This document shows positions 1-12,144 of a stretch of DNA of 64,000 nt, piece by piece. The position numbers and the translations under genes are program-made. Every line of letters begins with the position of its first letter. Within the stretch, counting starts at the first letter, position 1. A model generated the notes under the pieces. It had not been told where the DNA came from. It made no database searches and saw only the letters and a list, made by a program, of their open reading frames with translations. Origin of the DNA: Lineus longissimus (Eukaryota; Nemertea; Pilidiophora; Heteronemertea; Lineidae); assembly GCF_910592395.1 (NCBI RefSeq), contig NC_088322.1, positions 10,845,431 to 10,909,430 of the forward strand, written 5' to 3'.

Positions 1-240
1 TAATCAGTAAGTTGCTGGTGAAACCTAACGAAAGGAAAATCGGCGGTAGATATTATCCTATGATGATGTCGGTGGCCGACAAGTCCTGCTGGGGAGATGT
101 GGTAGACATACTTTTTCCTATCTTCTCATCGCGCGTGTGACCTTTGCAACTGACTGTGCGATTTCAGTTGGAATTACACACTAGGCACTAGGTGTCGCAA
201 CCCTTACAACTGGAAAACAGACAATTACCGTAGTTCAGCG
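1..240 (-). pseudogene. Broken 5' copy of the GPCR gene at 8836-9804
   Basis: Read on the minus strand, this block matches the start of the intact plus-strand receptor gene (about 8760-8960) almost base for base. It covers the N-terminus and the first half of transmembrane segment 1. In the matching frame the codon TAC (Tyr) of the intact gene is TAA here, a premature stop at about position 55. The TM1 motif Gly-Asn reads Ser-Asn. The copy runs off the left edge, so the rest of the gene cannot be judged. Upstream, the similarity stops near position 215 and resumes at about 786-950, as if about 570 bp had been inserted or kept as an intron. I infer a decayed inverted duplicate. A start downstream of the stop could still give a truncated product. 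Confidence 0.75.
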
Positions 241-779
241 ATGTCATCTAGTGCCACGCGTCACCCGTGAATAAGCTTTTTGCTTTAGCACGACGTGGTG
301 CCAGGGAATTCTTAAAAAACCGTCGTCGATAACATTTACAAACTTCGTAATTCTTCATTTGAAGCTCTTCGTACAGGTCGCAAAAGCTGCCTAATTATTT
401 CAAGTTCACGAACTTAGCACGAATCAGACTTCAAATGATTGTCTTGAAGTATATTATGATTAGTTAAGATTAATGCCTTGGCCTATTACCCAAGTGGAGT
501 CGGATATTTTAATTCAAGAGTACTGGTGAAGAAAGCAACTGAGAAAAGATGCAAATCAGTTTGTAAAATATTATAATTTTACTACGTAATCGAATTCAGA
601 TGTGTTTTTCTGCTATAGAAAGTAGAATTGTGATACTGTTGAAATAGAAATGTAAAGTTGCTGGTTTGTGTGAGTGTGTGAGTGTGTGAGAGTCGACCGC
701 GGGCGATATCGGTGCTGAACGATGAGTGACCAGTGAGAAAGCTTATCGTAAGGGATGCGAAATCCGCATATTAAGTCCA

Positions 780-950
780 TACTTCTCTGGTGTAGCTCTC
801 CTTATCTTCAAAACAATATGAATTTCCCTGTCGCTAAATTCTTGTTCTTCTGCAGCTGCTATTGGAGGCGTTGTTCTCTTATATATGCACGCAGTCGCCG
901 AATATGATGTTTTAACATTTCTTACCAACACTGCACGTTACTGAACAATA
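780..950 (-). promoter_or_regulatory. Duplicated promoter and leader of the GPCR pseudogene
   Basis: On the minus strand this block matches about 8560-8733 upstream of the intact GPCR. The shared part includes the TATA-like string TATATAAGAGAA and a purine-rich leader. The ATG that opens a short leader reading frame in the intact copy (8641) is ACA here, so that leader frame is not conserved and is probably untranslated. Confidence 0.6.
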
Positions 951-2140
951 GAAATTAAACACCATCGCGATGTAATACAAAACTCAAACTCTTATCTTGT
1001 ATTTTTCACACGAATGGTGTGGAAGATTGTTTATACTAGTCACAGGGATATTGGTTGCACCTTCAAAGACAAAAAATGAGGAAAACATTTATCCTTGTTA
1101 TTGTTTTCGGTTAGGAAAGGCGCGAGACCTGCGGTTTCGTGATATTCCGGGCCAAAGGCAATTAATCGGGTTCAGTCTGATACCTCGGATATCCCAATGA
1201 TGTTTTCATGTTTTATCAGTGACGTCATATTTGAATTAATATGCGCATAATTAGCAATGGCCGATCTCTCGCTCTCGATTTATTTTCTTTAACTTAACTC
1301 GTGTTCTTGTCAAAAATCGATGGAGAGGAATATACAGGAGTATGTGATTAACTGATAAGCGTAGCTGACAAGCGCACAACCAGAATAGCCAATGGAGATG
1401 TTACAGTTTGCTAAAGGAAGCCGATCATCCTGTTCAAAAACAGTCCATGTGACAAGTCCCAATCTTGCAGCATCTTGTGCGTTTGAAAACATTTTTAAAA
1501 TTTGAACTTACACAGGAAAAGAGATTAGACCCTTGGAGACGTATATATGGAGGTTTTGGAGTGAATTTAAGAGTTACCAAGTTAAAAAATGAAGGGTGGG
1601 AGATTGTAAGATTATCCATTACGCTAAGTATATCACTATAATTTTAGTATTCTATCGTAGAAATAGCGAGGGCAGATGAGGTTGCGCGCCATTACGACAG
1701 CCACTTAACAGTAAATTGTGAGGCTACAAATCAGTCTTCCGGGGTCATGTTCAAATTAACTGAATTGACGAACGCGTTCATATTCCTAAATCACATACCA
1801 GTATCTCTGAACAGCAACTTTAAATGAACAGTATGTAACCTTTGTGCAGGTTCTCAAAGAACGTCAGGTTTTCTTTCATCAGAACGTTCTGTATTATTGT
1901 AATTCTATTCACTTCACTATTTGGTAAGCTTGGTTGTAACTAAACTAAATACAGTATCTCTAAAACCAATGGCGATAGTATTAACTTAGTCCACATAGCC
2001 CTTAATTAACATGCGTTTATCAGAATTAGTCTAATTTCTTTCAAATATATTTAGGGCCATTTACCTCTCTTTTCAAAGATTAGCAGCCCATCGCGTCACA
2101 CCAAACAGGTGAATAAGAGAAAGAGGGAGAAGCGTCTCCC
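951..2140. other. No gene seen
   Basis: AT-rich sequence downstream of the Wnt gene. It has only short, unrelated open frames and no repeat I could define. Confidence 0.5.
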
Positions 2141-5100
2141 TTATTTACAAAGAAAATGGTCCTCTTGAAAAGTACAGTTATCGCACTTAAGTTCACAACA
2201 CCAATGCATGCGACAGTTACATGGCTTGAAAACCGTCCGGATCTGAGAATTATATCCTCTTCCGCAACAGATCACTCCACAATTGGACGTCTTCTCACAA
2301 CGCCGGCTTTGAGTGCCGAAAGAGTAGCGACCATTTTTACAAAAACTCGGAGACCTTTCCGAAAACACGAGTTCAGTGGGAAGGGGCACACCCTCCTCCA
2401 CATCTTCGCCATTCTCCGTCTTCCTCAGTGCAATCATACTCATAGGCATCTTTTGCGCACTATTCATATCCGTTTTAACTAAAGTTGCCGCGTCGTATTT
2501 TTCCTTAACAAGTTCAGCCGTACTGACGAAGGGAGCTAACTGTTTCCAGCACGTCTTGATTGAACATGATCCAGAAGCTCCGTGACATCGACAGACCTTT
2601 TGAATATTCTTTTTGACTATCTGAAACGAGCAGAAAGATAGACAGGTTGGCGTTTGAAATGATCGGAGCTGTTTTTCACCAACAGGTCGTTTCATAGGAT
2701 CATCGAATGGCAATCACGAATTCGCAAGAAATCAAGAAGCTGCCCTGAATCATTTGACTTTGCCTTAAAACCGAATGTTGCATGTGTTAAAATGACTTTA
2801 TCCCGACCTTCTGGTTGTGACACTGTTCTCATCTGGGTTTGGGAGGAGAAAAATTAATATAATCAAACCCAAGGAATGTATCCAAGTGCAATCCAACAAT
2901 GAAAGTAATGGATAACCTCTAACGCTTTTCTCAGTAGAGATTCTCAAATGACATTACATTTGTTCACATGCCACCAAATGCATTGCTATGGTCGCCAATA
3001 TCGCCGCTGTACTACATGTACTTCTAACGGTAGATGTCAAGCAATTAATGTTGAACTCATTTCACTGAGTGTAAAACCATCTGTTTTAGAAAATGCAAGC
3101 TATTTTTTTCTTCTACAATGTAACTCGTTCTTGATGTTTTGAAGAAACTACATGTAATTGTTAAGTTGCTTACTCTTAGTCCAACATTTGTATTGTGCTC
3201 ATCAATCTTTGCTCGAAAGTCCTCAGAGTTTGAGTCTGTGTCGCGAGCTTTCAAAAACCGTCGACTGAAACGTGTCCCAAACTTAATATTGTCTCCACAA
3301 CCTCCGAGCTTCCACGTTTCCGTATTTTTGTTTTTGGTCTTGCCACACGTGCATCTGTCCAGCCTTCCGCTGCTGCACGCCCTGGCGAATGTGTGCACGA
3401 GACCCGCGGACGATATGGCATAGAGGAAAGCGGTCTCTTTGAAACCTGAAAGGAACCTGAGATGTCACAAATAACATTTTGGAGAAATCATGCACAAAGC
3501 CTCTTTTTGGAGAAATCATGCACAAAGTCTCTTTCGAAGTGAGGCCTGAATCCATTGCAATGTGTTGTACTAGCGGTCATTCCTGCAATCGAATTGAGAA
3601 AGTATCATGACGAGTATTTCCACACGTTAGTGCAGCCATTTGCAATCGAAAATATAACCCCTCTTCGAACCTTAGCAACAAGAAAATTGACGGACCACAA
3701 GCCCTCACATTCAGTGGCCTACCAAATCTTCTTAGCACAGTGTGCAAAGTTGCAACCTGCTAACAAGAATGGAAGGCAACGCTTCGGAGTATTGGACAAT
3801 GGATGATGATTTAACAGGGAAGATTATTGCCAACACACAAAAAGTTACTGTTTGGCTTGTAGCTGTACATCAGTTAAGTGAATGCGTGCAACAGGTTCCA
3901 GAAAAAAATCCGGTTGTCGAAATTGCGTTGTCGAAATTGCATTAGTGGACATTTTATGGAAGTATTGTTGCAGTGTCTCGTCCATCTGGTGTTGGTCCAG
4001 TGATACAACAACAATTTACGACCGCTTCTTAAACGATCCTGATTGCTGTCTGAATCGGCACTAGCCACCGATGCGAACCCTGGGACTACTAAACGGGATA
4101 ATATGAGATTGAGTCTAGGTGTAAACAGTTTGCGCTCACATGCCCTAAACCCACCGGGCGGTGACACAAGGCGGAGGGATTACTGCCGCAGTTTGATAAA
4201 AACTGTCGGAGCCGAACCGAGTTGGTAGACTGTCATAAAGCACCGAAATTGCTATTGCTGCAATAAAATTGAGTTGGAAGTGAATGTAAAGTGCTTGATT
4301 AGTAGAAGGTTACGGGTGTCTTGCCACACAACGAGACAGTTTAAGCGGTTTTGGTTACATAAATTCCACTAACATGTAAGAACAAATTGAATGTCTATTT
4401 TCTCGACATTCTAGTTGTGCAACGTGCTACGTGATTGTGATACATACACTTATTCATATAAAGGCCTAATGCTCCTGATGCTCAGAGAATGACAAGGCAG
4501 CTAACAAGTAATAGGTCACACCAAAAATACTCATTGGGTGATATGAGTAAAGACGAGCAAATGCTTTTTTCTAAAACTTCACGTACATTTACACTAGGCC
4601 TTTCTGTACAAAATTGAAGTAAAAGCATTCGCTAGTCTTTATTCATATCACCCATTATCAATCAACTCCCATGATATTCAAAATGTTTACCCAATTCCGG
4701 CCACATGCAGCTGAGATCGATACGTTTTGTTTCCGCTTTGCTTGATGTCATTACCTGCTGCATTTGATATTGCACAATTGCAATTTAAATTTTCAGAACT
4801 TCTGTCTGCAACCGAGTAGGTTTTATTGGGCAACGTTGGTTCCCAAAAAAGCTATCGCTCTCAGCTTCATGTGCCCAATGTTTGGTAAATTTCCAATTTT
4901 TGTTACGAGTTTTTCAATATCATTTGTGTCGCCTCGAGTACATTAAGGCGAAAAATATAATTTGCTTGTCTAATGGTAGACTGATTTAATGGTCACTGCT
5001 GAAATACGGAGAGGCAGGATTCTAACTCTCTATATGAATTGTGGCTCAACACGTGTCACAAGTTTAATCAACTTTTCAAACTTGGGTGTACTAGACATCG

Positions 5101-5803
5101 GTAGGGTGTGATAAATCAAAATCTCATTTGTATCATAAGTATTTTTACTCATTGGACAATGACGGCATGATATATATGCGTATAGCGATATCATTTTATA
5201 ATCCGGTCACGTGAGCAATTATTGTTTTCTTTCAAATTATCCTCTTGTTGCATGACCGGAACTAGAATTAGTTGATGACGTCGATCCGACCCTGTCTGCA
5301 TTTGCGTTAGTGATTTAGAGTGGGCCATATATAAGACTTTCAGAGGCTATGCTCGTGGTCATAGTCATTTCAAACATTTTAGGACGAAACTCTTCTGCTT
5401 TTAAAAACGAAGTGCATGCATTTTTTAGAATGTTCCACGTCCAGTCTAATTATGTTAAACGTACTGTGAAGACGTCAACAGCATTGACGCCAATAATGGC
5501 AGAGTGAATTTTCTGAAGATCACCATGTCTGAGTGGAGATTGCCTTCAAATGTAAATCAGAATCTTACCTCGCTTTAGTATGTTCAACCTGTGTTTCCCT
5601 ATTGAGCAATTCCATCGTTCCATTTTAAACTGGTCCTGGCAGGCCCATGCTGACAGCCTTGCCGCTTCGATTAGACTATGTCCTATCCCAGGTTCCCGCT
5701 TGCACAGTCGCCGCTGCTTTCCACGTAAACTTAGATGTTTACAAGGGCCTGGTTTGGCGTTGTTGCTGAGCGCGGATCCTGGTATCGAACCAATGCGCTC
5801 ACT
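2141..5803 (-). CDS. Wnt9: Wnt9-family secreted signalling protein, last three exons
   Basis: Three exons join in phase: 5803-5569, 3445-3174 and 2620-2141 (stop at 2141). They have acceptor AGs at 5804-5805, 3446-3447 and 2621-2622, and GT donors after 5569 (GTAAG) and 3174 (GTAAGC). They encode 328 residues. Exon 1 here carries KQRRLCKREPG and the Wnt signature ERWNCS with an N-glycosylation site. Exon 2 carries FKETAFLYAISSAG, CSSGRLDRC and WKLGGCGDNIKF. Exon 3 carries CRCHGASGSCSIKTCW, whose Ser after HGA is the conserved acylated serine, then the cysteine-rich end with SPSFC, CCGRGYN and CNCRMHWCC. The wording around KQRRLC and SPSFC, and LKRG before FKET, match Wnt9 best among vertebrate subfamilies. 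The product should be a secreted lipid-modified ligand for Frizzled. The signal-peptide exon (about 30 residues) is missing and should lie above 5803 on the minus strand. If it lies beyond 9.8 kb, the GPCR sits inside the first intron. Confidence 0.92.
4528..4662. repeat. Foldback MITE in a Wnt9 intron
   Basis: The arms at about 4531-4568 and 4621-4660 are inverted copies about 38 bp long with four or five mismatches, sharing TGGGTGATATGA at the outer end. The loop is about 50 bp. I see no clear target duplication. The outer bases TGGGTGAT also start the 2.5-kb element at 36986. Confidence 0.7.
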
Positions 5804-7548
5804 CTGGAGAAAATACAAACCCTTCCGGGCTGTCAGTCTGGAAAGGTGGAGGAATATTATGCTCACAACGTGTTTGGTAGATTATTCTCTTCCTATTAGG
5901 ATTCGGTAGTAGATAAAAGACAAAAAGGCTGAGGATATCTTCAAAGATTTATGAAAACGTCTTATTATGGGTATGATATTTGGAATCATACAATCTTTTT
6001 TCCAGATCAGTGACTGGTGGTCCGTTTAGATTGATCGAAATATGGCTATTAAAATCGCATAAATGTTTGATATGATATAATCCTTTGCACAAAGGATCCC
6101 TTGACGAAGGCTCCAATCAGGTTTGCTCTTGAGGCTAATAAAGTAGTGGCTAGAACACAGCTGAGTTGGCGGGAGAACCGAGATTCGTATGGACAAATCT
6201 GGATGAAAAACCGGTGAAGAAAAAGAAAGGAAAAAGTGTCCGGCCCTATTGTATTCTAACAGATTCTGGTATATTGTTCTGTAATTACCGTTGGCCGTCA
6301 ATAGTTAAGAAATAAAAGCGCATAGTTGAATCCGTTGTTCCCAGCACATCCTATCCTAGGATATTTCGAACTTCTAGACCGGCGTGGGTTTCAATAAGTC
6401 CCGTCTCTTCACAGTTCTTTGAAGGATACTTTGCCAATCTGTTCCACTGCAACCGATATTCCTTGAATCGCACAGGGCAAAGTAATCGCAGAAATAAATC
6501 TATTGTTTGGGTGTTTGAGTGTGCAGTTTGGCAGAAAATAACAAAATCGCATCGCGTGCGTTTTCGAAATCGCATGCAGTGGCCATGAAACTATACGGCT
6601 AGGCATTGCCGAGCTGCGAGCTTGCTACTTGGCGACGAAACGACTGCAAAGTTGACTTGTGGTTCAACGAGTCGAAATTTAAAAAAAGAATTAAAAGAAG
6701 GAAAGTCAGAGTGTTGAAGCATGGGCGATGAACAATGCATCTTTAAAGGGCCAACTTGGGCATAAAACAAGTTGTTTTTTTGTACAAAAACGGTATCCAG
6801 CAGGACCGCAACTTCTCCAAACAGGATGAATGAAAACTCGCTAATTCGTTATTATATCGAGTTCGTGAGCGATGCGGAAACTTACTGGTTCACAAAAAGC
6901 TTCTTCACCGCAACAATTTCAAAGGCGTTTTATTTTCGCGGATTTCGTGAGAATATTATTTCTTTCTGAAAAGTTCGCGAATCGAAGCGTACATGAGTGA
7001 TTTATTTTCGCACACAGTTCGCCGGCGAAGGAGGTAACAGTCAAAAAAAGTTTATGACTGAAAAAGGATGGACAAGGTTTAATAACTAATTACTAAAAAC
7101 TAAGCTTACCCGAAATATCCTTGAGCCATTGGCGAAAAGTACAATGGTCCTAATAATAAAGACACAACTAATCCATTGATTGAGCGCCGAATGGACATTT
7201 TGACTGGTTGAACTAGGCGGCCGCATTTTACTAACTCCGTACATGGCGGGCAAACCTAGTGATTCCGCAGTTTTATACTCCCGACGCGTCAGCCATCATA
7301 ATTCATGGCCATTTAACTGTGGTTTATTTGTTCCCGGTCCCAGTCACCCATGACTTTCGTCGGCGTAGTAAACTTCCTCGGTACAGGCGGTGGGACGCAC
7401 AAGTTCGATACTCATTGCTCAATGTAATTTGTTATCTCTTAGATGCGAAAACCGTGTCTTGTGTTTAGAAAATAAACGAAAATGATTATTTATGCGCATT
7501 ATGATAAATCCCCGGAATGTTTATGTGGCACCTTTCAGGTTATCGTGT
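5804..7548. other. Probably Wnt9 first intron; no exon recognised
   Basis: I looked here on the minus strand for a signal-peptide exon with a phase-0 donor and found none. There are only short open frames without motifs. Confidence 0.4.
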
Positions 7549-7657
7549 GCAGGCGCGGATCCAGAATGTTTCGATGGGGGGGGGGGGGGGCTCCAGCATC
7601 TACCGCGGGCGTGCATTAAACCTGTCAAGGCGTCCAACCCCTTGAATCCACGCCTGC
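7549..7657. repeat. Short TIR element with a poly-G tract
   Basis: The ends GCAGGCGCGGATCCAG and, on the other strand, GCAGGCGTGGATTCAA form inverted repeats around a 109-bp unit with a run of about 15 G at 7577. A related half-end (CCTGGATCCACCCCTG) occurs near 58998. I see no convincing target duplication. Confidence 0.6.
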
Positions 7658-8559
7658 ATGTGTCGCTGCGGTTTAATTCTACACTGTTAACCTAGATCTT
7701 TTTGCGAACGGTCAAAGTGGTAAGCGACAGGCAAACTCATAAACCGTAATCGCAACTGGACTTTGAGCCCTGATTTCGACGACGTATATTCTAAGAAATT
7801 TGTGGTATATACTTCATATTGATTTTTCATTCTGGCCAAGTGAAGCTAATCGCAAAGCCGAGCCACCAGCTGTCTGATGCTGACCAGCAAAAGTTACATG
7901 ACGCACATTGTATGGGTAGCCTATAAACCATCCTACAACGACAGCTTCAGAGTTTCCAGTTCTCCCTTGGGTAAGGCAAGGGCGATATTTCTTTTCAGCG
8001 TTTCACCTAATAGAGCATTTTATATTCGATTATGCCATTATATTATGTTTATGACGCGTCACAAGAACGTGCATCCGAAAATAAAAACTCGTGTCTATTG
8101 GCGCAGATCCAATACAATGTAACAAATGTATATCACGCTGGATGACATAGATGAATGGAGTGGTACCCGATCGTCTCACAGGATGACGGCACGAATGACG
8201 AATGAGACGATCAGTTCTGCTTGCCATTTTGAACGTAAATGTCTATGAGCTAATTCGATTCGTTAACTTTTCTTACGGTCAAGAATGACCAGCAATCATG
8301 CATGTTACATATCAAAGCAGCAAGCCCCGATAGTCCTAGATAATTTGTTATGATCACGTGATGCCAAGCACGTGCATTTGACGTCATCCCTAAACGGCAG
8401 GCATGTGTAATTCAAGAGTCGATCTGAGGTCAAATGAATACAAAATAGAAAAGGCGCCAGAATCGCAGTTGACAGAGGAGTCGCCAAAATGAATAAAACA
8501 CCAGTCGGGTGAAAAATACAAGATACAATGTGGAGTTTAATATCACATCGCGATAGTGT
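7658..8559. other. No gene seen
   Basis: Only short open frames without recognisable domains. This stretch lies directly upstream of the GPCR promoter. Confidence 0.4.
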
Positions 8560-8629
8560 TTCATTTCGGTAACGTGCAGCGTGCGGTACGAAATATTTTG
8601 TTATAAGCATTATTCAGCGACTGCATGCA

Positions 8630-8637
8630 TATATAAG
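8630..8637 (+). promoter_or_regulatory. TATA box of the GPCR gene
   Basis: TATATAAG lies 199 bp before the receptor ATG and is kept in the inverted copy at 780-950. Transcription would start near 8660. A leader frame at 8641-8790 opens at or before that point and has no conserved ATG, so I treat it as 5' UTR. Confidence 0.45.
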
Positions 8638-8835
8638 AGAATGACGCCTCCGAGAGCAGCTACAGAAGAACAAGAATGTAGCGGCAGAGAAATTGATATT
8701 GTGTTGATGACAAGGAGAGCTACACCACTGACATTCGTTCTTTGTGTTCTGTCGTTGTATGGGTTGCGACACCCAGTGCCTAGTGTGTAATTGGAAATAA
8801 AACTAACCAAGTATGTGGCAGAGATCATAAACAGG

Positions 8836-9804
8836 ATGAGAAGATCGGAAGAAAGTGCGTCTACCACATCTCCCCAGCAGGAGCTGTCAGCGACTGACAT
8901 CATCATAGGATACTATCTACCGCCGATTTTCCTTTCGTTAGGTTTCACCGGCAACTTACTAATTATCGTCGTATTGTCACAGCACCGATACAGGGCCAGC
9001 TCGTCCTGTCTCTACCTTCGTTTCCTCGCCATGTGGGGAATAGCATACCTCACTGTTGATTTGCAAACCCACCTAATGACAGTATTCCCTGAGAAGGTTG
9101 CCAAGGTAGGCAACGCATTCTGCGCTGAGGTGATGTTTTTCGGGTACAGCGTCATCAACATGAAGGCGTACACAGTTGTCCTGATGACCTTTTCTCGGTT
9201 CATCGCCGTAATTTTCCCGCTCAAAGCTGCAGTCATTTGTACGTTGACCTCTGTGAAGCGCTTCCAGGCCGTTAATGTACTTTTTTTCGGGATCTGGGCA
9301 TTGCCACACGTCATCTATCAGAAGAAAAACACGGACGTCGCATTCGGGAGTTTTGCGTGTAAATTCGACGTTCCTCGTTTAGTCGCTTGGGGGTATGAAT
9401 TAGCCCATGTAACACTGATTGCAATACTTCCGTTTGCAATTATCATTGGCTTCAACATATGTATTATTGTTGGCATCAGAAGGAGAAGAAAAGAGAGCAG
9501 CGCCATGACCGGCAGTGGAAATTTTAGTGACGATACGGCTGTTGTGACCTTGGTTGCCCTAGCAACCATCACGTTTCTCATCTGTTCGACTCCATATCTC
9601 ATCCACGTGACCTTCTGGGATTTTGCCTCAGCGTCTAAAGTGTTGTCTCCGGAACAAAACAGGCAATATGGCATGTCACAGATGGTAGCTATGCTGTTCT
9701 ATAAGATTTATCAGTGCGCGAATTTTATCATCTACTTTGTCGCGTGCAGAAGATTCAGAGAAGATTTTAAGGTGGTGATTTTCTGTAAGTGGGCAAGGCG
9801 CTAG
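8836..9804 (+). CDS. Class A (rhodopsin-like) GPCR, divergent, intronless
   Basis: This encodes 322 residues from the first in-frame ATG (8836; the open frame begins slightly earlier without an ATG). Seven hydrophobic segments are visible. TM1 has GNLLIIVVL, including the conserved Gly-Asn. TM3 starts after Cys in FCAEV and ends SRF instead of DRY. Loop 2 has a matching Cys (FACKF). The third inner loop is basic (RRRRKES). TM6 has CSTPYL with the conserved Pro. TM7 has NFIIY in place of NPxxY, followed by a basic helix-8 region. The TM2 Asp that binds sodium in most family members is missing (LAMWG). This pattern resembles peptide-type orphan receptors of invertebrates; the ligand cannot be read from the sequence. 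The gene is a single exon among intron-rich neighbours and has an inverted, broken copy at the left edge, so the locus appears to be a lineage-specific expansion. Confidence 0.85.
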   Translation: MRRSEESASTTSPQQELSATDIIIGYYLPPIFLSLGFTGNLLIIVVLSQHRYRASSSCLYLRFLAMWGIAYLTVDLQTHLMTVFPEKVAKVGNAFCAEVMFFGYSVINMKAYTVVLMTFSRFIAVIFPLKAAVICTLTSVKRFQAVNVLFFGIWALPHVIYQKKNTDVAFGSFACKFDVPRLVAWGYELAHVTLIAILPFAIIIGFNICIIVGIRRRRKESSAMTGSGNFSDDTAVVTLVALATITFLICSTPYLIHVTFWDFASASKVLSPEQNRQYGMSQMVAMLFYKIYQCANFIIYFVACRRFREDFKVVIFCKWARR

Positions 9805-11662
9805 GAGATACAAAGTTTTTTTTTGGGGAAGATGTCGCATATACCTTACCGATGTAGAAATTGAAGAAATAATCTAAATGATACTGTCGCTCTGTCGTGT
9901 GCAGTGTTGTGAATGATATTGCGAATTCAACGTGTACCCACAGTTTCATGTGAATTTTCAGACAGCCAAAACGTTAAGGCTCCATGTGATGCATATTAGG
10001 AAGAAAAAAAGCATTCAAAAATACTTCCATTGCATTTGCATGTAAAGTTGTATTTTTAATGGGCAGCAGTGTAGTCTCGATTCCGGCGTTATATTGGCAA
10101 ATGCCTGTATTTGGATCTTGACCTTAAACGTCGATGATAAGCGTGTCCAAAGCATGTTAGCCTGCAATGGGTAATGTTTAAGCCGATGAGAGGCTCGGTT
10201 TGATGAAGTTGTCGACTTCAGAAATTGTCAGCCAAGTTAGTTATAGAATTTCGAGTAGGCGAAGGATTTCTAGACAGTAACAGCTGCACGATAAGTTTCC
10301 TGCTGGAACATTCTCAAAGCCACTCGACTTTTAACCCTTTCGGTACGAGACACTTCTTGAAAATGGCCCTCTTTTCCCTCAGGCCTGTCAGCGGAGATGG
10401 GCCTGGTCGAATATCGATTTCTCAGCGGTAGAAATATGGCAAAAAGCAATCTAATAAAATTGGTATATCTTTTTTTTAAATCAGCCAATATTTTGAGAGT
10501 AATATACTGAGGGCACTGAGGGTCTGCCAGCCCTTGTGGCAAGGCTATCTACGACACAATGTTAGCCCCGTAATGTGTGGCAAAGCATCACGGCCTTATA
10601 TAAGCGTCTCGTATATTGGTGGTTTATTATTATAATATCTTCATCAAACCAGAGGAGTAGATACAGTAAATTTCCAGGATATCGCAATCAGATACACTTT
10701 AATAGTCTTTGTCTCGATCTCTGCAGAAAAATATATACATCAGATAGACATAACTGCCTCAATGGGACCAATTACACCGGTTCACCGATGATAACACATT
10801 TATTTCGCAAATATTTGGTAGGAGATCGCCTTTCTCTGCGGTTACAAATCACGGGGCCGTCACTAGCCCAGACTATGTGCCTCACCCCGCGCCATTACGT
10901 GGTAACTACTCCCGCGGGGACACAGGACTGCGGGCTGCTCACATCGATGGTCGCTACAACGCGATGTATTTCACAAACAATTGTATGGGGTCTTCTGCAG
11001 TTGTTGCTCGAGCATATTAATTCAGTGGACAATATTAACGAAAATAAATCAAAATTTGCTGACTCGATACAATGTAAGTGGAAATTTTAAGTGTACTTGT
11101 TGTTTTACAATGAATGCTGAATAATACCGACACTGCGAATATGACTGGATGTTGTTGCCCACAGAAGTAGCCCAAGAGATGATCGAGGCTACCATTGTTG
11201 GTGGTAATGAGGGGGGGGGGGTCGGCGGGGGGGTCGGCCAACACATTTTCCCCGGTGGTTTTATTCCCCCTCAAACGATTTGTTTCTTATGTGTTTGCTG
11301 TTATTATTTCTGCTGTGAGATACGATTACAGGTCTATCTGCTTAACCGACGCGCTACGAAATTTCGGGGATAGAGATAAAGAATATATTATGCGGAAAAG
11401 GTGTCAATTCAATAGTCGGATGAAAATTTTAAATCACAAAAGAAATATGAATTATTGAAAGTTGAATAACATCAAGAATTCATGAAGACTTTGTGAATTC
11501 TTGATAACATAATACTGAAATCTAGTTCAGTGAGAGTGATCAATATGACACGTGACATTAAGCCTTGTAGAGACGGTCTGAATTCCATAAATAGAGCGCG
11601 GCTTCTTCACATTATGCGACATATTCACTGACATTCGTGCCAACCTGATGCATACTTATATA
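9805..11662. other. No gene supported; G-rich tract inside
   Basis: The longest open frame (about 10575-11090, plus) starts without an ATG and shows no domain. At 11209-11240 there is a G-rich string of two long G runs separated by TCGGC and TCGG, able in principle to form a G-quadruplex. Confidence 0.45.
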
Positions 11663-12144
11663 TCGGGTGGTCAACAAAAAAACGAGTACACTACCAAATA
11701 CGGTATTGTACTGATAGTATCAGGTCTATGTTTATAATATTGCAGACACATTATTGGCTTGATCTCTGCCACGTTCAATGCCAATCACAGTTCAATCTGC
11801 AGATTCAAAATATATTTATAATGAAAAAATCCGATGCCAGACAGCGGGAGGCAGCTCGGAAGACTCTTAGCTACACTTCTTATACAATTCTACTTTCAGT
11901 TGAGTTCTCGTTGGTTTAGGCCACACAAGTTTCACTCAGCTATGACTCACCATTATTAACTTTTCTTTTGACAGTGTTGTCTTATCAACAATATACAAGC
12001 AATGAGCCTAAAATTTGTACTCAGTGTTTCTGATATCAGTGAATATGATAGTGGGTAAGAAATATCTGAAATTACAGACCCCATACCTTTCACACAATAT
12101 CATTTTTAGCACTGTGATTGGATCGTTTTTTGCGGGCCACCCGA
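11663..12144. mobile_element. Tc1/mariner-type MITE with TA duplication
   Basis: The left end TCGGGTGGTCAACAAAAAAA and the inverted right end TCGGGTGGCCCGCAAAAAA are flanked by TA on both sides (11661-11662 and 12145-12146). The length is 482 bp. No transposase frame remains. The TA target and the G-rich start are usual for the IS630/Tc1/mariner group. Confidence 0.7.

Noticed and set aside
2156-2585. Plus-strand open frames over the Wnt region
   Set aside because: They are shadows of the minus-strand Wnt9 last exon, whose Cys pattern and splice joints are clear.
8641-8790. Upstream 49-codon frame before the GPCR
   Set aside because: Its ATG is not kept in the inverted copy and it ends before the receptor ATG, so it is most likely leader sequence.
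10575-11090. 171-codon plus-strand open frame
   Set aside because: It starts without an ATG, shows no domain or splice context, and lies in repeat-rich intergenic DNA.
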